Source of the DNA: Alicyclobacillus hesperidum
GTDB lineage: Bacteria > Bacillota > Bacilli > Alicyclobacillales > Alicyclobacillaceae
Length of the DNA stretch: 64,000 bases
Assembly: GCF_900107035.1 (NCBI RefSeq)
Contig: NZ_FNOJ01000011.1
Span: 16,587 to 80,586, forward strand
Direction: 5' to 3'
The number at the start of each line of letters is the position of its first letter. Position 1 is the stretch's first letter. Shown here piece after piece: positions 1 to 11,653 of the stretch. Position numbers and translations under genes: made by a program. The notes under the pieces were generated by a model, which ran no database searches, was not told the origin of the DNA, and worked only from the letters and a program-made list of their open reading frames with translations.

Positions 1-112
1 ACAGAGAAACTACACCACGATGAAGAACAAGAAGAATGATCCAGACCGGATCGAACTGAAGAAGTATTGTCCGACCTGCAATTCGCACACGACGCACCGT
101 GAAACCCGCTAA
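1..112 (+). CDS. rpmG: 50S ribosomal protein L33 (3' part, cut by window edge)
   Basis: Only the last 36 codons are inside the window, read in the frame that ends at TAA 110-112. The tail reads [11 protein letters not shown]...[16 protein letters not shown], typical of the L33 C-terminus. One CxxC pair (CPTC) is visible; the first pair expected in the zinc-binding form would lie upstream of the edge. It sits directly before secE and nusG, the usual Firmicute order. The start codon is not visible. Confidence 0.9.
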   Translation, partial: QRNYTTMKNKKNDPDRIELKKYCPTCNSHTTHRETR

Positions 113-154
113 TTCCTGCGGCTGAGCGAACGGCGATAGAAGGAGCATCCGAAC

Positions 155-385
155 GTGGCAAAGCCAAACGATACGTTGGTGGAAGTGAACGAGCAAAAGA
201 GATCCGGTTTTATCGCCTTTTTTGCGGAATCGTTTCGCGAATTGCGGCGCGTCCGCTGGCCCAAGCGCCGTGACGTCGTCGTATATACGACTGCCTCGCT
301 TTTGGTGTGCGCCATTCTGGGGTTGTTGATATGGGGATTCGACATCGGCGTTGCGCGTCTGATGTCGGTAATCGGTGTAGATTAA
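155..385 (+). CDS. secE: preprotein translocase subunit SecE
   Basis: A 76-residue protein starting at GTG 155 behind a GAAGGAG ribosome binding site. It has the SecE layout: a charged N-terminal part with the motif RELRRVRWPKRRD, then a single membrane segment (about residues 48-66). SecE clamps the SecY channel in the cytoplasmic membrane and is needed for protein export. Single-span SecE is the usual form in Firmicutes. It lies between rpmG and nusG and is probably co-transcribed with them. Confidence 0.95.
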   Translation: MAKPNDTLVEVNEQKRSGFIAFFAESFRELRRVRWPKRRDVVVYTTASLLVCAILGLLIWGFDIGVARLMSVIGVD

Positions 386-422
386 GGCGTCTTGGGGGTG
401 TCCGGGCCTACGGCCTGTGCTG

Positions 423-968
423 ATGGAAAACCTCGAAAAGAACTGGTACGTCATCCACACGTATTCTGGCTACGAAAACAAGGTCAAAAGCAACTTGGAG
501 AGCCGCGTGCAGACGATGGGTATGGAGGATCGCATCTTTACGATTCTCGTACCGACGGAAGAAGAGCTTGAGATCAAGAATGGCAAAAAGCGCGTGGTGC
601 AGCGCAAGACGTATCCGGGTTACGTCTTGGTCGAGATGATCATGACAGATGACTCTTGGTATGTTGTTCGCAATACGCCGGGTGTAACTGGGTTTGTCGG
701 GTCGACTGGCGCTGGTTCGAAGCCTGTTCCGCTTATGCCGCATGAAGTGCAGGCAATTCTGAAGTCGATGGGCGTCAATCAACCGCGTCCAATTGTGTCG
801 TTTGACGTCGGTGAAGTTGTGCGCCTTGTTGAAGGGCCATTTGCCGATATGGTGGGTACCGTCGAAGAGGTTGAGCCGGAACACCAGAAACTAAAGGTGC
901 TGGTGTCGATGTTTGGGCGGGAGACACCGCTCGAGGTCGATTATACGCAAGTTGAGCACCTGACATGA
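423..968 (+). CDS. nusG: transcription termination/antitermination factor NusG
   Basis: A 181-residue protein from ATG 423; an in-frame GTG at 417 would add two residues. The N-terminal NGN domain begins with NWYVIHTYSGYE and contains YPGYVLVEM, the part that contacts RNA polymerase. The C-terminal KOW domain follows (VRLVEGPFADMVGTVEEV). NusG binds elongating RNA polymerase and couples it to pausing and, in many bacteria, to the ribosome. Length and order (secE-nusG-rplK) are standard. Confidence 0.95.
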   Translation: MENLEKNWYVIHTYSGYENKVKSNLESRVQTMGMEDRIFTILVPTEEELEIKNGKKRVVQRKTYPGYVLVEMIMTDDSWYVVRNTPGVTGFVGSTGAGSKPVPLMPHEVQAILKSMGVNQPRPIVSFDVGEVVRLVEGPFADMVGTVEEVEPEHQKLKVLVSMFGRETPLEVDYTQVEHLT

Positions 969-1094
969 CATGGGCAGCAAGTTGGGTGGTTCGCCATCCA
1001 CTTTCTGTGGCTCGCTGTGCGAGTCGTATAGATGGTTTCAAGTGGGAGGGCTATGCCCGAAACACCACATTCTGAAGTGAAGGAGGTGGCTGTG

Positions 1095-1523
1095 TTGCCG
1101 AAAAAGGTTATCAAGGTTGTGAAATTGCAAATTCCAGCCGGGAAAGCAACACCTGCGCCGCCGGTAGGTCCTGCGCTTGGTCAAGCGCAAGTTGGCAACA
1201 TCATGGGGTTTTGTAAGGAATTCAATGCGCGCACTGCAGATCAGGTCGGTCTGATCATCCCGGTGGTGCTGTACGTCTACGAAGATCGTTCGTACACGTT
1301 TGACCTCAAGACTCCGCCCGCTGCTGTCCTGCTGAAAAAGGCTGCCGGTATCGAATCTGGTTCGGCTGAGCCCAACCGCAATAAGGTTGCGACATTGACT
1401 CGTGACAAGGTGCGCGAGATTGCCGAGCAGAAGATGCCCGACTTAAACGCTTCGTCGATTGAAGCGGCGATGCGGATGGTCGAAGGGACGGCTCGCAGCA
1501 TGGGCATCACGATTACCGACTGA
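1095..1523 (+). CDS. rplK: 50S ribosomal protein L11
   Basis: L11 binds the 23S GTPase-associated region. The family signature [20 protein letters not shown] is at the N-terminus. The open frame extends upstream to 1032, but the ribosome binding site GAAGGAGGT (about 1079-1087) places initiation at TTG 1095 (MPKKVIK) or GTG 1092. I chose TTG 1095, giving 142 residues, close to the usual 141. rplA follows 54 bases later, giving the normal rplKA pair. Confidence 0.93.
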   Translation: MPKKVIKVVKLQIPAGKATPAPPVGPALGQAQVGNIMGFCKEFNARTADQVGLIIPVVLYVYEDRSYTFDLKTPPAAVLLKKAAGIESGSAEPNRNKVATLTRDKVREIAEQKMPDLNASSIEAAMRMVEGTARSMGITITD

Positions 1524-1577
1524 TTGGCGGCGGATCGTGGGAGGTTGTAAAACCGAATACCACATGGAGGTGAAACG

Positions 1578-2279
1578 ATGGCGAAGTTGAGCAAGCGTGC
1601 CCAAGAGTTGGCGAAGCTCGTGGAGCGCGATAAATTGTACGAAGTTGACGAAGCTTTCTCGTTGGTGAAGCAAACGGCGAAGGCGAAGTTTGACGAAACG
1701 GTTGAAGTCGCTGTCCGTCTGGGTGTGGACCCGAAGAAGCAGGATCAGCAGGTGCGCGGTGCGGTCGTTCTTCCGCACGGTACTGGTAAAACAGCTCGCG
1801 TCTTGGTTTTTGCGAAGGGTGATAAGGCCCGCGAAGCCACGGAAGCCGGCGCTGATTATGTGGGTGACGAGGATTTAATCCAGAGGGTTTCGCAAGGTTG
1901 GTTCGACTTTGATGTTGTCGTGGCAACGCCTGATATGATGGCGTCGGTCAGCCGATTGGGTCGTATCCTTGGTCCTCGTGGTTTGATGCCAAATCCCAAG
2001 ACGGGAACGGTTACTTTTGAGGTTGCTCGCGCTGTGAATGAGATTAAAGCGGGTAAGATTGAGTACCGTTTGGACAAGGCTGGGATTATTCACTGTCCAA
2101 TTGGAAAGGCTTCCTTCGGGGTTGACCAATTGGCTGGCAATTTCCGTGCGTTGATTGGTGCATTGATTAAGGCGAAGCCTTCGGGTGCCAAGGGTGTATA
2201 TGTACGCGGCATCACGATTTCATCGACGATGGGGCCTGGTATTCGCGTCAATACACAACGTGCGGTAGCTGGCGAATAA
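1578..2279 (+). CDS. rplA: 50S ribosomal protein L1
   Basis: A 233-residue protein from ATG 1578 behind TGGAGGTGAAACG. The start [11 protein letters not shown] and the inner motif [17 protein letters not shown] are diagnostic of L1, which forms the mobile L1 stalk of the large subunit that helps release the E-site tRNA. In many bacteria L1 represses its own rplKA mRNA; I did not identify its binding site here. Confidence 0.96.
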   Translation: MAKLSKRAQELAKLVERDKLYEVDEAFSLVKQTAKAKFDETVEVAVRLGVDPKKQDQQVRGAVVLPHGTGKTARVLVFAKGDKAREATEAGADYVGDEDLIQRVSQGWFDFDVVVATPDMMASVSRLGRILGPRGLMPNPKTGTVTFEVARAVNEIKAGKIEYRLDKAGIIHCPIGKASFGVDQLAGNFRALIGALIKAKPSGAKGVYVRGITISSTMGPGIRVNTQRAVAGE

Positions 2280-2324
2280 CGCATTGTAAACAAGCGAAAT
2301 ACGACCGTAGACAGCAGGTCCTTG

Positions 2325-2425
2325 GATAGTGCCGAGGTTAAAGTTGCCTGCCGAGGTGTTGCAGATAGCCTTTGTGGCTGATGGGCGCCTCGTGCTGTCG
2401 AGGCGCCTTTCGTGTATCCGTTGGA
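2325..2425 (+). promoter_or_regulatory. rplJ (L10) leader with attenuator-like hairpin
   Basis: The 159 bases between rplA and rplJ hold a perfect 9-bp inverted repeat, GGCGCCTCG (2384-2392) with CGAGGCGCC (2399-2407), followed by TTT. It sits just upstream of the rplJ ribosome binding site. Firmicute rplJL mRNAs carry an L10-(L12)4 binding leader that ends in such a hairpin, so this is most likely the autoregulatory L10 leader. The protein-binding kink-turn was not resolved by eye. Confidence 0.7.
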
Positions 2426-2438
2426 GGAGGTGGATGGT

Positions 2439-2966
2439 TTGGCTGTACGCGCAGAAAAAGAACAGTTGGTTCAGAGTGTCGCGGAACGCCTCGAGCGCAG
2501 CAAGAGCGTGGTGCTTGCGGATTACCGCGGTTTGAATGTCGCTGAAGACACAGAACTCCGGACGCGGTTGCGCGCTGCTGGTGTGGAATATGCGGTCATT
2601 AAGAACACGATGACCAGTCGCGCTGCGAAGCAGGTAAATCTCGAAGGGTTAGATGAGTTCCTCTCTGGCCCGACGGCCATTGCATTTGGTTACGAAGATG
2701 CCGTGACGCCTGCAAAGATTTTGCATGAGTTCGCGCGTGAGCACAAAGCGCTGGAACTCAAGGGTGGCGTTGTCGAAGGGCGGATCGTCTCAGGTGCGGA
2801 GCTCGCAGAGATTGCGAAATTGCCTTCCCGTGAAGGTTTGCTCTCGATGTTGCTCAGCGTTTTGCAAGCGCCAATGCGCAATCTTGCGTACGTGGTCTCG
2901 CAGGTTGCCGAGAAGAATGGCGGAGCTGGTGCTGCATCTGAGGTCGAAGCCGCTCCTGCCGAGTAA
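2439..2966 (+). CDS. rplJ: 50S ribosomal protein L10
   Basis: A 175-residue protein. TTG 2439 was chosen because it lies 8 bases behind GAGGAGG and gives [11 protein letters not shown], the normal L10 N-terminus; the open frame extends further upstream. Family motifs include [12 protein letters not shown] and [11 protein letters not shown]10 anchors L7/L12 dimers on the stalk and its C-terminal helix is present. Paired with rplL downstream. Confidence 0.94.
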   Translation: MAVRAEKEQLVQSVAERLERSKSVVLADYRGLNVAEDTELRTRLRAAGVEYAVIKNTMTSRAAKQVNLEGLDEFLSGPTAIAFGYEDAVTPAKILHEFAREHKALELKGGVVEGRIVSGAELAEIAKLPSREGLLSMLLSVLQAPMRNLAYVVSQVAEKNGGAGAASEVEAAPAE

Positions 2967-3044
2967 TGCGCGCCCTGTGCGCTTGTGGTTATAAAAATCG
3001 ACTTGTAGACCGGTTAGGAATGTATATCTAAGGAGGTTATCTCA

Positions 3045-3413
3045 TTGACAACAGCAGAAATCTTGGAAGCCGTTAAAAATATGACGGTGCTCGAATTGAA
3101 CGAATTGGTCAAGGCTATTGAAGAGGAGTTTGGCGTTACAGCGGCGGCTCCTGTTGCTATCGCTGGTGCTGGTGCGGTTGCTGACGGCGGTGCCGCTGAG
3201 CAAACGGAATTTGATGTCATCCTTGCAAACGCAGGTGCTTCGAAGATTGGCGTTATCAAGGTTGTTCGTGAAATCACTGGTCTCGGCTTGAAGGAAGCTA
3301 AGGACCTTGTTGACAATGCTCCGAAGCCGCTTAAGGAGAAGGTTTCGAAGGAAGAGGCGGAAAGCATCAAGGCTAAGCTCGAAGAGGCTGGCGCTTCCGT
3401 CGAAATCAAGTAA
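3045..3413 (+). CDS. rplL: 50S ribosomal protein L7/L12
   Basis: A 122-residue acidic protein from TTG 3045 behind AAGGAGGT (3030-3037). The N-terminal dimerisation part begins [18 protein letters not shown]; an Ala/Gly-rich hinge (about residues 35-50) leads to the C-terminal factor-binding domain with [24 protein letters not shown]12 recruits the translational GTPases. A strong terminator follows the gene. Confidence 0.97.
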   Translation: MTTAEILEAVKNMTVLELNELVKAIEEEFGVTAAAPVAIAGAGAVADGGAAEQTEFDVILANAGASKIGVIKVVREITGLGLKEAKDLVDNAPKPLKEKVSKEEAESIKAKLEEAGASVEIK

Positions 3414-3428
3414 GCTTCCCTTTCGTGA

Positions 3429-3457
3429 GGGTGCCCGTTTCTTGGGCACCCTTTTTG
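3429..3457 (+). terminator. rho-independent terminator of rplJL
   Basis: GGGTGCCC (3429-3436) pairs perfectly with GGGCACCC (3444-3451) around a 7-base loop and is followed by a run of five T. Confidence 0.9.
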
Positions 3458-3476
3458 TTATCGTGGGGGTGTGAAC

Positions 3477-4073
3477 ATGACGGATCATTACTATAGCCAA
3501 AGGCCATCCGTTGCGAGTGATGAACGTAAGATTCATATCGATGTGCGTGGCGTGTCGATCGATCTTGTTACGGATCGCGGCGTGTTTGCCAAGGGTGGAT
3601 TGGATGAAGCGACGCGCCGATTGATTGAAACGGTAGATTTGGCTGGTGCTACTGAGGCCTTGGATCTGGGGACTGGGTACGGTGTGGTAACGGCGGTGCT
3701 GGGCAGGGTGTATCCAGGGATACAGTGGACGCTTATTGACATCAATGAGCGAGCCATCGACCTTGCCGTGCGCAATACGGTAGGTTTGCTCAGAAAGCCG
3801 GTGGCCCTCGTGAATGACGGCATACCGGACGACATGGAAGCTGTTTTCGATCACGTCTTGCTGAATCCGCCTATCCGTGCTGGGAAATTGGTGATGTATC
3901 GTTTGTATGAGCAGTCGAAACGCGCTTTGCGAAAGCGAGGTAAGTTGTGGGTTGTCATTCAGAAAAAACATGGAGCGCCTTCGACCTTGGAGGAATTGCG
4001 GAGACGCTTCGGTGTTGTCGAGATCGTCTATAAAAAATCTGGTTATTTCATTTTCTGCGCAGAAAAAGATTGA
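3477..4073 (+). CDS. ybxB: class I SAM-dependent methyltransferase, RsmC/YbxB-like
   Basis: A 198-residue protein; ATG 3477 is preferred over in-frame GTG 3471 for its spacing from GGGGGT. The SAM-binding motif I is ALDLGTGYGVV, the acidic motif II region is WTLIDINERAI, and the catalytic NPPIRAGK matches the N-P-P-[IF]-R/H motif of RsmC-type guanine-N2 methyltransferases acting on rRNA. B. subtilis ybxB occupies the same slot between rplL and rpoB. The exact rRNA target is not shown by the sequence. Confidence 0.85.
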   Translation: MTDHYYSQRPSVASDERKIHIDVRGVSIDLVTDRGVFAKGGLDEATRRLIETVDLAGATEALDLGTGYGVVTAVLGRVYPGIQWTLIDINERAIDLAVRNTVGLLRKPVALVNDGIPDDMEAVFDHVLLNPPIRAGKLVMYRLYEQSKRALRKRGKLWVVIQKKHGAPSTLEELRRRFGVVEIVYKKSGYFIFCAEKD

Positions 4074-4422
4074 TCAGCTTACGCAGTTGTGATAACCTTA
4101 TCCAATGCAAACTGTGATGATTGGACGGATGCGCACCTCTTTACTGAATAAACTCCATGGTTTTTGGAAATAGGTGAATACGAACCGACGTGTCCATGAA
4201 CGTCTAGTATGGCGATGTGCAAAGAGAAGATTCTGCATGTATGTGTTGCTTGCGGCGATGTGGACTCCTTTTTGGGAGACTCACGCGCATGCGTGGCGCA
4301 GCATGTCAGAGGTCGTCTCTTCGTCGTCTGTGGGCGCTAGTCCGAGAGTCAACAGGCCTCATCTTCTATAAGCCTCACAAAGTATCGCATCGTCCAACAA
4401 ATCCGCTTGAGGGGTGACGGTT
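4074..4422 (+). other. long untranslated region before rpoB
   Basis: About 350 bases without a convincing gene. It contains a small hairpin, CACGC (4282-4286) with GCGTG (4291-4295), and a T-rich stretch, but I found no clear promoter or terminator. It presumably holds the rpoBC promoter and leader. Short open frames here have no ribosome binding site and no recognisable protein. Confidence 0.4.
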
Positions 4423-7400
4423 TTGCAGGGACATATGGTCAAGTACGGATGGGCGGAGCGTCGTAGCTACTCGCGCATTCGTGAAGTCCTCGATCTTCCC
4501 AACCTGATTGAAATCCAGCAAAAATCGTATGAATGGTTCTTGCGTGAAGGACTCCGTGAAATGTTTGCCGACATTTCCCCGATTCAGGACTTCACGGGCA
4601 ATCTAGTGCTCGAATTCATCGACTACAGTCTCGGCGAGCCGAAATATGACGTCGAAGAGTCGAAGGAACGCGATGTCACGTATGCTGCTCCGCTTCGTGT
4701 CAAGGTGCGTTTGCTGAATAAAGAGACCGGGGAAGTGAAGGAACAGGAAGTGTTCCTTGGTGACTTTCCGCTGATGACAGACACGGGAACGTTCATTATC
4801 AACGGAGCCGAGCGCGTGATTGTCAGCCAGTTGGTCCGGTCGCCTAGTGTCTATTATAGCAGTAAGATCGACAAAAATGGCAAACGTACGTTCGCTGCTA
4901 CTGTAATTCCAAACCGCGGTGCTTGGTTGGAATTCGAAACCGATGCGAAGGACGTCGTCTATGTCAGGATCGACCGTACGCGCAAATTGCCGATCACGGT
5001 GTTGCTGCGTGCGCTTGGCCTTTCGTCTGATCACGAAATCATCGACCTGTTGGGTGAGGATGAGTACCTGCAGAACACTCTCGATAAAGACACGACCGAT
5101 TCGACGGAACGAGCTTTGGTGGAGATCTACGAGCGCCTGCGACCGGGCGAGCCGCCGACGGTGGAAAATGCCCGGGCGTTGTTGGCGTCGCGTTTCTTTG
5201 ATCCAAAGCGCTACGATTTGGCGAGTGTCGGTCGCTATAAAATCAATAAGAAACTGCATTTGAAAAACCGGCTTTTAAATCAACGGTTGGCTGAGACGCT
5301 CGTCGATGCGGACACCGGTGAGATCATTGCAGAGGCAGGGGCGGTGCTCGATCGCCGGACGTTGGACCGGGTGATTCCGCATTTGAACGGCAACGTGGGC
5401 CGTTTCACGATTCGTGCCACACGGGATCTGCTTGAGGACGAAGTTGTGCCGTTGCAGATGATCAAGATTTTTAGCCCATCCGAGGACGGGCGCGTATTGC
5501 ATGTGATCAGCAACGGTGAATTGCCGTCTGACGTGAAATACATCACGCCGTCCGATATCTTGGCGGCTGTGTCGTATTTCTTTAACTTGTTGCGTGGGGT
5601 TGGTACGACTGACGATATCGATCATTTGGGGAATCGTCGTCTGCGCTCCGTTGGCGAGTTGCTACAGAATCAGTTTCGCATCGGGTTGTCGCGCATGGAA
5701 CGGGTCGTTCGTGAGCGAATGTCCATTCAGGATGCGAGTGCTATCACTCCACAGGCACTGATCAACATTCGTCCGGTGATCGCGGCTATTAAGGAATTCT
5801 TTGGTTCTAGCCAGTTGTCACAATTTATGGATCAAACCAACCCGTTGGCGGAGTTGACGCACAAGCGTCGTCTGTCTGCCTTGGGGCCGGGTGGCTTGAC
5901 GCGCGAGCGTGCCGGTTTCGAAGTGCGCGACGTTCACTATTCCCACTACGGGCGCATGTGTCCGATTGAAACTCCCGAAGGCCCAAACATCGGGCTTATC
6001 AACTCGTTATCGACGTATGCCCGGATCAATGAGTATGGCTTTATTGAAACGCCGTATCGTCGAGTTGATCCTGAGACCGGTGTCGTCACGGATCAAATTG
6101 ATTATTTGACGGCTGATGAGGAAGAGAACTATGTCATTGCGCAGGCAAACGAGCCGCTGACAGAAGATGGCCGTCTCGCTTCGGAAGAAATCACGGTTCG
6201 ATCCCGCGAAGACGTGATTACGGTCAATCGGGATCGCATCGATTATATGGACGTGTCTCCGAAGCAAGTCGTGTCGGTTGCGACGGCTTTGATCCCGTTC
6301 CTCGAAAATGACGATGCGAACCGTGCTTTGATGGGCTCGAACATGCAACGCCAAGCGGTTCCGCTGTTGGTGACCGACTCGCCGTATGTCGGCACAGGTA
6401 TGGAACATCAGGCTGCGAAAGACTCCGGCGTTTGCGTCGTCTCGCGTCATAACGGTGTGGTCGAACGCGCGACGGCTCGTGAGGTCTGGGTCCGCCAAGA
6501 AGCGGAAGTCGATGGCAAGGTCGTCAAGGGCGATCTCGCTAAGTACCGGTTGATTAAGTTTGCGAGATCGAACCAAAACACATGCATTAACCAGCGGCCA
6601 ATTGTGCGTGAGGGCCAGCGAGTCAAGGTTGGCGATATTTTGGCCGATGGACCTGCAACTCAGAACGGCGAGCTGGCGCTTGGACGCAATGTGCTTGTCG
6701 CGTTCATGACGTGGGAGGGCTACAACTACGAAGACGCCATCCTGCTATCTGAAAAGATGGTCAAGGAAGACGTCTATACGTCAATTCACATCGAGGAGTA
6801 CGAAATCGAGGCGCGCGATACGAAGTTGGGGCCAGAGGAGATCACGCGTGACATTCCGAATGTCGGCGAAGATGCTCTGAAAAACCTCGACGAGCGCGGC
6901 ATCATCCGGATTGGCGCAGAAATCCGCACGGGCGATATCTTGGTTGGTAAAGTGACGCCCAAAGGCGTGACGGAGCTGACAGCGGAAGAACGCTTGTTGC
7001 ATGCCATCTTCGGAGAAAAGGCGCGCGAGGTGCGCGATACCTCGTTGCGCGTCCCACATGGTGGCGCCGGGATCGTGGTGGATGTCAAAGTGTTCACCCG
7101 TGAAAATGGGGACGAACTGCCGGCGGGTGTCAATGAACTGGTGCGCGTGTACATCGCACAGAAACGCAAGATTTCGGAAGGCGACAAAATGGCTGGTCGA
7201 CATGGTAACAAGGGTGTTGTCGCCCGCATTTTGCCGGAGGAAGACATGCCGTTCCTAGAAGATGGAACACCGGTCGAAATCGTGCTGAATCCGCTCGGCG
7301 TTCCGTCCCGTATGAATATCGGACAGGTGCTTGAGACTCACTTGGGCATGGCAGCGAAGGTGCTCGGGCTGAAAATGGCGACGCCTGTCTTCGATGGGGC

Positions 7401-7953
7401 GCATCCTGAAGATGTGTTTTCGACGCTGAAAGAAGCTGGGTTGCCTGAGGATGGAAAGCAGGTTCTGTACGACGGGCGCAGCGGTGAGCCATTTGAGAAC
7501 CGTGTTACGGTTGGCTACGTCTATATGCTGAAGTTGCACCACCTCGTTGACGATAAGATTCATGCTCGTTCGACGGGCCCGTATTCTTTGGTGACTCAGC
7601 AACCGTTGGGTGGTAAGGCGCAGTTCGGTGGCCAGAGGTTCGGTGAGATGGAGGTTTGGGCGCTCGAAGCGTATGGCGCTGCATACACCTTGCAAGAAAT
7701 TCTCACGGTCAAATCCGACGACGTCGTTGGTCGCGTAAAGACGTACGAAGCCATTGTGAAGGGTGAAAACGTACCGGAACCAGGCGTGCCGGAGTCTTTC
7801 AAGGTCTTGATCAAGGAGCTGCAAAGCCTTGGTATGGATGTGAAGATCCTCAGTGGTGACGAACGCGAGATCGAGATGAAGGAGATCGACGAGGACGACG
7901 ACGGGTCGGAAAAGCTCAACTTGAATCTCGAATACAACGAAGTCGGCGATTGA
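4423..7953 (+). CDS. rpoB: DNA-directed RNA polymerase subunit beta
   Basis: 1176 residues from TTG 4423 ([10 protein letters not shown]), chosen because it stands 7 bases behind GAGGGGTGA; GTG 4414 would add three residues. Beta forms one half of the catalytic cleft. The rifampicin-binding region reads [20 protein letters not shown] and [14 protein letters not shown]; the Asp, His and Ser positions that commonly mutate are wild type, so the enzyme should be rifampicin sensitive. C-terminal motifs [12 protein letters not shown] and [19 protein letters not shown] are intact. The tail is short and acidic. rpoC follows after 48 bases. Confidence 0.98.
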   Translation: MQGHMVKYGWAERRSYSRIREVLDLPNLIEIQQKSYEWFLREGLREMFADISPIQDFTGNLVLEFIDYSLGEPKYDVEESKERDVTYAAPLRVKVRLLNKETGEVKEQEVFLGDFPLMTDTGTFIINGAERVIVSQLVRSPSVYYSSKIDKNGKRTFAATVIPNRGAWLEFETDAKDVVYVRIDRTRKLPITVLLRALGLSSDHEIIDLLGEDEYLQNTLDKDTTDSTERALVEIYERLRPGEPPTVENARALLASRFFDPKRYDLASVGRYKINKKLHLKNRLLNQRLAETLVDADTGEIIAEAGAVLDRRTLDRVIPHLNGNVGRFTIRATRDLLEDEVVPLQMIKIFSPSEDGRVLHVISNGELPSDVKYITPSDILAAVSYFFNLLRGVGTTDDIDHLGNRRLRSVGELLQNQFRIGLSRMERVVRERMSIQDASAITPQALINIRPVIAAIKEFFGSSQLSQFMDQTNPLAELTHKRRLSALGPGGLTRERAGFEVRDVHYSHYGRMCPIETPEGPNIGLINSLSTYARINEYGFIETPYRRVDPETGVVTDQIDYLTADEEENYVIAQANEPLTEDGRLASEEITVRSREDVITVNRDRIDYMDVSPKQVVSVATALIPFLENDDANRALMGSNMQRQAVPLLVTDSPYVGTGMEHQAAKDSGVCVVSRHNGVVERATAREVWVRQEAEVDGKVVKGDLAKYRLIKFARSNQNTCINQRPIVREGQRVKVGDILADGPATQNGELALGRNVLVAFMTWEGYNYEDAILLSEKMVKEDVYTSIHIEEYEIEARDTKLGPEEITRDIPNVGEDALKNLDERGIIRIGAEIRTGDILVGKVTPKGVTELTAEERLLHAIFGEKAREVRDTSLRVPHGGAGIVVDVKVFTRENGDELPAGVNELVRVYIAQKRKISEGDKMAGRHGNKGVVARILPEEDMPFLEDGTPVEIVLNPLGVPSRMNIGQVLETHLGMAAKVLGLKMATPVFDGAHPEDVFSTLKEAGLPEDGKQVLYDGRSGEPFENRVTVGYVYMLKLHHLVDDKIHARSTGPYSLVTQQPLGGKAQFGGQRFGEMEVWALEAYGAAYTLQEILTVKSDDVVGRVKTYEAIVKGENVPEPGVPESFKVLIKELQSLGMDVKILSGDEREIEMKEIDEDDDGSEKLNLNLEYNEVGD

Positions 7954-8001
7954 CCAGACGGTGTCCGTTGAAGCAGGCGCTACGATTGGAGGGTGCACGA
8001 T

Positions 8002-11000
8002 TTGCTGGATGTGAACAACTTTGAGTTCATGAAAATCGGCCTCGCATCGCCGGAAAAGATCCGCTCGTGGTCGCACGGCGAAGTGAAAAAACCGGAGACC
8101 ATTAACTACCGGACGCTCCGCCCGGAAAAGGAGGGCCTGTTCTGTGAAAAGATTTTTGGCCCGACTCGCGACTGGGAGTGTCACTGCGGCAAATATAAGC
8201 GCATCCGCTATAAAGGTGTCGTTTGTGACCGATGTGGTGTCGAGGTAACGCGTGCGAAGGTCCGTCGCGAGCGGATGGGCCATATTGAGCTGGCCGCTCC
8301 AGTCTCGCACATTTGGTACTTCAAAGGGATTCCGAGCCGGATGGGGCTTGTGCTCGACATGTCTCCGCGCGCGCTTGAGGAAGTTATCTATTTCGCGTCC
8401 TATGTCGTGACCGATCCGGGTGATACGCCACTTGAGAAAAAGCAACTGCTTTCGGAAAAGGAGTATCGCTCGTATCGAGAAAAGTACGGCTACGCGTTCC
8501 AAGCGGGCATGGGTGCAGAAGCTATTCGTACGCTTCTGCAAGAGATCGATCTCGATCGCGAAGTCGAGTTGTTGCGCGAAGAACTGCGCACAGCTCAAGG
8601 TCAACGACGCAATCGGGCCATTAAACGGCTTGAGGTTGTCGAGGCGTTTCGTCAGTCCGGTAACAAGCCGAGCTGGATGATTCTTGAGGCGCTTCCGGTT
8701 ATTCCGCCTGATTTGCGCCCAATGGTACAACTGGATGGTGGCCGTTTCGCGACTTCTGATTTGAACGATTTATATCGGCGTGTGATTAACCGCAACAATC
8801 GTTTGAAGAGATTGCTCGATCTCGGTGCGCCCGACATCATCGTGCAAAATGAGAAACGCATGTTGCAGGAGGCGGTTGATGCTCTGATCGACAATGGTCG
8901 TCGCGGTCGACCTGTCACAGGGCCAGGCAATCGTCCGTTGAAGAGTCTTTCGCACATGCTGAAAGGTAAACAAGGGCGATTCCGTCAGAACTTGCTTGGT
9001 AAACGTGTCGATTATTCAGGGCGCTCCGTTATCGTTGTCGGTCCGGAACTGCGGATGTACCAGTGTGGATTGCCGAAGGAAATGGCCTTAGAGCTATTCA
9101 AGCCATTCGTCATGAAGGAGCTCGTCGCGCGTGGCTTGGCGCACAACATTAAGAGTGCGAAGCGCAAGGTGGAGCGCGTCTCAGATGAGGTTTGGGATGT
9201 CGTCGAGGACGTGATCAAACAGCATCCGGTACTGTTGAACCGTGCACCAACCTTGCACCGTCTGGGTATTCAGGCTTTCGAACCCACCTTGGTCGAGGGG
9301 CGTGCCATTAAGTTGCACCCGCTCGTATGTACGGCGTACAACGCCGACTTTGATGGCGACCAAATGGCTGTGCACGTGCCACTTTCCGCCGAGGCACAGG
9401 CAGAAGCTCGGTTGCTGATGTTGGCGGCGCATAACATCCTGAATCCGAAGGATGGCAAACCGGTCGTCACGCCGACCCAGGATATGGTCCTTGGTCCATA
9501 CTACTTGACCATCGAGCGCGAAGGAGCCCAGGGCGAAGGAACGGTCTACTCGTCGATCTCGGAAATGGAATACGCGTTGCACCAGCGGTTGATCACCTTG
9601 CAAACGCGCATCGTCATCCCGGCGAGGGCATTGAATAAGACGAGTTTTACGGAACGTCAACAGCGTGCTTTGTTGATTACGACGCCTGGCAAGGTGATTT
9701 TCAACAGCATTTTCCCTGCGGATTTCCCGTATCTCAATTCGGCTGCCAAGTCGAACTTGCTGGAAGGTCCGGCTGACGACACGTTCATCTATGATAAGGG
9801 CGTCAATCCGATGGACGCCATCGCACAGCGCAAGGTGCCAAAGGCGGTCATCAAGAAGGACCTTGGGAACATTCTCGCGGAGTGCTTCCGACGCTACGGT
9901 ACGACGATGACTGCCGAAATTCTCGATCGCGTAAAGCGCCTTGGCTTCAACTACTCGACGAAGGCAGGCATTACGATTGCCGTCAGCGATATCATCGTGC
10001 CTGAAGAGAAACACCGCGTCGTTGCGGAGGCAGAAGCCAAGGAACACAAGCTGAAGCAGCAGTACAGGCGCGGTTTGATCACAGAAGAAGAGCAGTATAT
10101 CACGTTCAGCCAAATCTGGTCTGAGGCGAAAGAAAAGATTTCGTCGACCCTGATGGACAGTATGGATCAGTTCAATCCGATTTACATGATGGCGACATCA
10201 GGGGCCCGCGGTAGTAACTCGCAGATCACGCAGCTGGCGGGTATGCGCGGCTTAATGGCTAATCCTTCAGGCGAAATCATTCAGTTGGCGATTAAATCCA
10301 ACTTCCGTGAAGGTTTGTCCGTGTTGGAATACTTCATTTCGACGCACGGAGCACGTAAGGGCTTGGCTGATACGGCGTTGCGTACCGCTGACTCGGGTTA
10401 TCTGACGCGCCGCTTGGTCGACGTGGCGCAGGACACGATTGTTCGTGAGCATGACTGCGGTACTGACAAGGGCTTGCGCGTTGCTGAAATCCGCGACGGG
10501 CGGGAAGTCATTGAGGATCTGCGCGATCGCCTGGAAGGCCGCGTCTCCTTCCAAGACGTCTTCCATCCGGAGACAGGTGAGAAGATTGTCGGGAAGAATG
10601 AAATGATCGACGAGGAAGCTGCCGAAAAGATTGTTGCGGCAGGTATCAAAGAAATGTACATTCGATCCGTCTTGACTTGTCGTACGCGCCACGGCGTGTG
10701 CATTCAGTGCTATGGACGCAACTTGGCGACGGGCAAGATGGTTGAGATCGGCGAAGCGGTCGGAATTATTGCCGCCCAGTCCATTGGTGAACCGGGAACA
10801 CAGTTGACGATGCGTACGTTCCATACGGGAGGCGTCGCGGGCGATGACATCACGCAAGGTTTGCCGCGCGTACAAGAGTTGTTTGAGGCTCGAAATCCGA
10901 AAGGTCAGGCTGTCATCGCTGAGTTTGACGGCACCATCACCGATATTCGTGAAGGGAAAGACAAGCGCGAGATCGAGTTGACTGGTGAAAGTGAGACGAA

Positions 11001-11637
11001 GACCTATCAAATTCCGTACGGATCGCGTATTCGCGTGTCTGTCGGCCAAGTGTTAGAAGCCGGAGAGGAACTCACGGAAGGCTCGGTCGATCCGAAGGAA
11101 ATGCTGCGCGTCAAGGGCCTGCAAGGTGTGCAGAATTACCTGTTACGTGAGGTACAGCGCGTTTATCGCCTGCAAGGTGTCGATATTAACGACAAGCACA
11201 TCGAAGTCATGATCCGCCAAATGCTGCGCAAAGTTCGCATTCTCGACGCTGGGGACACCGAACTGTTGCCCGGTACCTATGTGGATCTGTTCGATTACGA
11301 AGCTGCGAACCGTGAAGCGTTGTTGTCCGATCACGAACCTGCCGTTGCGCGTCCGGCGTTGCTCGGCATCACCAAGGCTTCGTTGGAAACTGACTCGTTC
11401 CTGTCGGCTGCCTCCTTCCAGGAGACAACTCGCGTGTTGACTGAAGCTGCGATCAAGGGCAAGGTCGACAGGTTATTAGGCCTGAAGGAGAACGTGATCA
11501 TCGGCAAGCTGATCCCGGCGGGCACGGGAATGGCGCGGTATCGTCAGGTGGCGCCCATTTCCGGTGCGGAAGCAGGGGTCGAGGTCGCCGTTGGTGTGAA
11601 CGAAGAGGAACATCAAGCTCTCGAGACGGTGGAATAA
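8002..11637 (+). CDS. rpoC: DNA-directed RNA polymerase subunit beta'
   Basis: 1211 residues. TTG 8002 (MLDVNNFEF) lies 8 bases behind GGAGGG and matches the usual start; the frame opens at GTG 7993. The N-terminal zinc site is present ([20 protein letters not shown]), as is the catalytic Mg site NADFDGDQ, the bridge/trigger region [18 protein letters not shown], and the second Cys cluster ([17 protein letters not shown]). It lacks the large insertion seen in proteobacterial beta', as expected for Firmicutes. Confidence 0.98.
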   Translation: MLDVNNFEFMKIGLASPEKIRSWSHGEVKKPETINYRTLRPEKEGLFCEKIFGPTRDWECHCGKYKRIRYKGVVCDRCGVEVTRAKVRRERMGHIELAAPVSHIWYFKGIPSRMGLVLDMSPRALEEVIYFASYVVTDPGDTPLEKKQLLSEKEYRSYREKYGYAFQAGMGAEAIRTLLQEIDLDREVELLREELRTAQGQRRNRAIKRLEVVEAFRQSGNKPSWMILEALPVIPPDLRPMVQLDGGRFATSDLNDLYRRVINRNNRLKRLLDLGAPDIIVQNEKRMLQEAVDALIDNGRRGRPVTGPGNRPLKSLSHMLKGKQGRFRQNLLGKRVDYSGRSVIVVGPELRMYQCGLPKEMALELFKPFVMKELVARGLAHNIKSAKRKVERVSDEVWDVVEDVIKQHPVLLNRAPTLHRLGIQAFEPTLVEGRAIKLHPLVCTAYNADFDGDQMAVHVPLSAEAQAEARLLMLAAHNILNPKDGKPVVTPTQDMVLGPYYLTIEREGAQGEGTVYSSISEMEYALHQRLITLQTRIVIPARALNKTSFTERQQRALLITTPGKVIFNSIFPADFPYLNSAAKSNLLEGPADDTFIYDKGVNPMDAIAQRKVPKAVIKKDLGNILAECFRRYGTTMTAEILDRVKRLGFNYSTKAGITIAVSDIIVPEEKHRVVAEAEAKEHKLKQQYRRGLITEEEQYITFSQIWSEAKEKISSTLMDSMDQFNPIYMMATSGARGSNSQITQLAGMRGLMANPSGEIIQLAIKSNFREGLSVLEYFISTHGARKGLADTALRTADSGYLTRRLVDVAQDTIVREHDCGTDKGLRVAEIRDGREVIEDLRDRLEGRVSFQDVFHPETGEKIVGKNEMIDEEAAEKIVAAGIKEMYIRSVLTCRTRHGVCIQCYGRNLATGKMVEIGEAVGIIAAQSIGEPGTQLTMRTFHTGGVAGDDITQGLPRVQELFEARNPKGQAVIAEFDGTITDIREGKDKREIELTGESETKTYQIPYGSRIRVSVGQVLEAGEELTEGSVDPKEMLRVKGLQGVQNYLLREVQRVYRLQGVDINDKHIEVMIRQMLRKVRILDAGDTELLPGTYVDLFDYEAANREALLSDHEPAVARPALLGITKASLETDSFLSAASFQETTRVLTEAAIKGKVDRLLGLKENVIIGKLIPAGTGMARYRQVAPISGAEAGVEVAVGVNEEEHQALETVE

Positions 11638-11653
11638 CGACTCTGGGAAATTT

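Noticed and set aside
4174..4371. 65-codon open frame before rpoB
   Set aside because: No ribosome binding site and no recognisable protein; the tract looks like leader DNA.
7255..8730. 491-codon open frame antisense to rpoB/rpoC
   Set aside because: It is a mirror of the strongly coding + strand; it crosses two conserved genes and has no family pattern.
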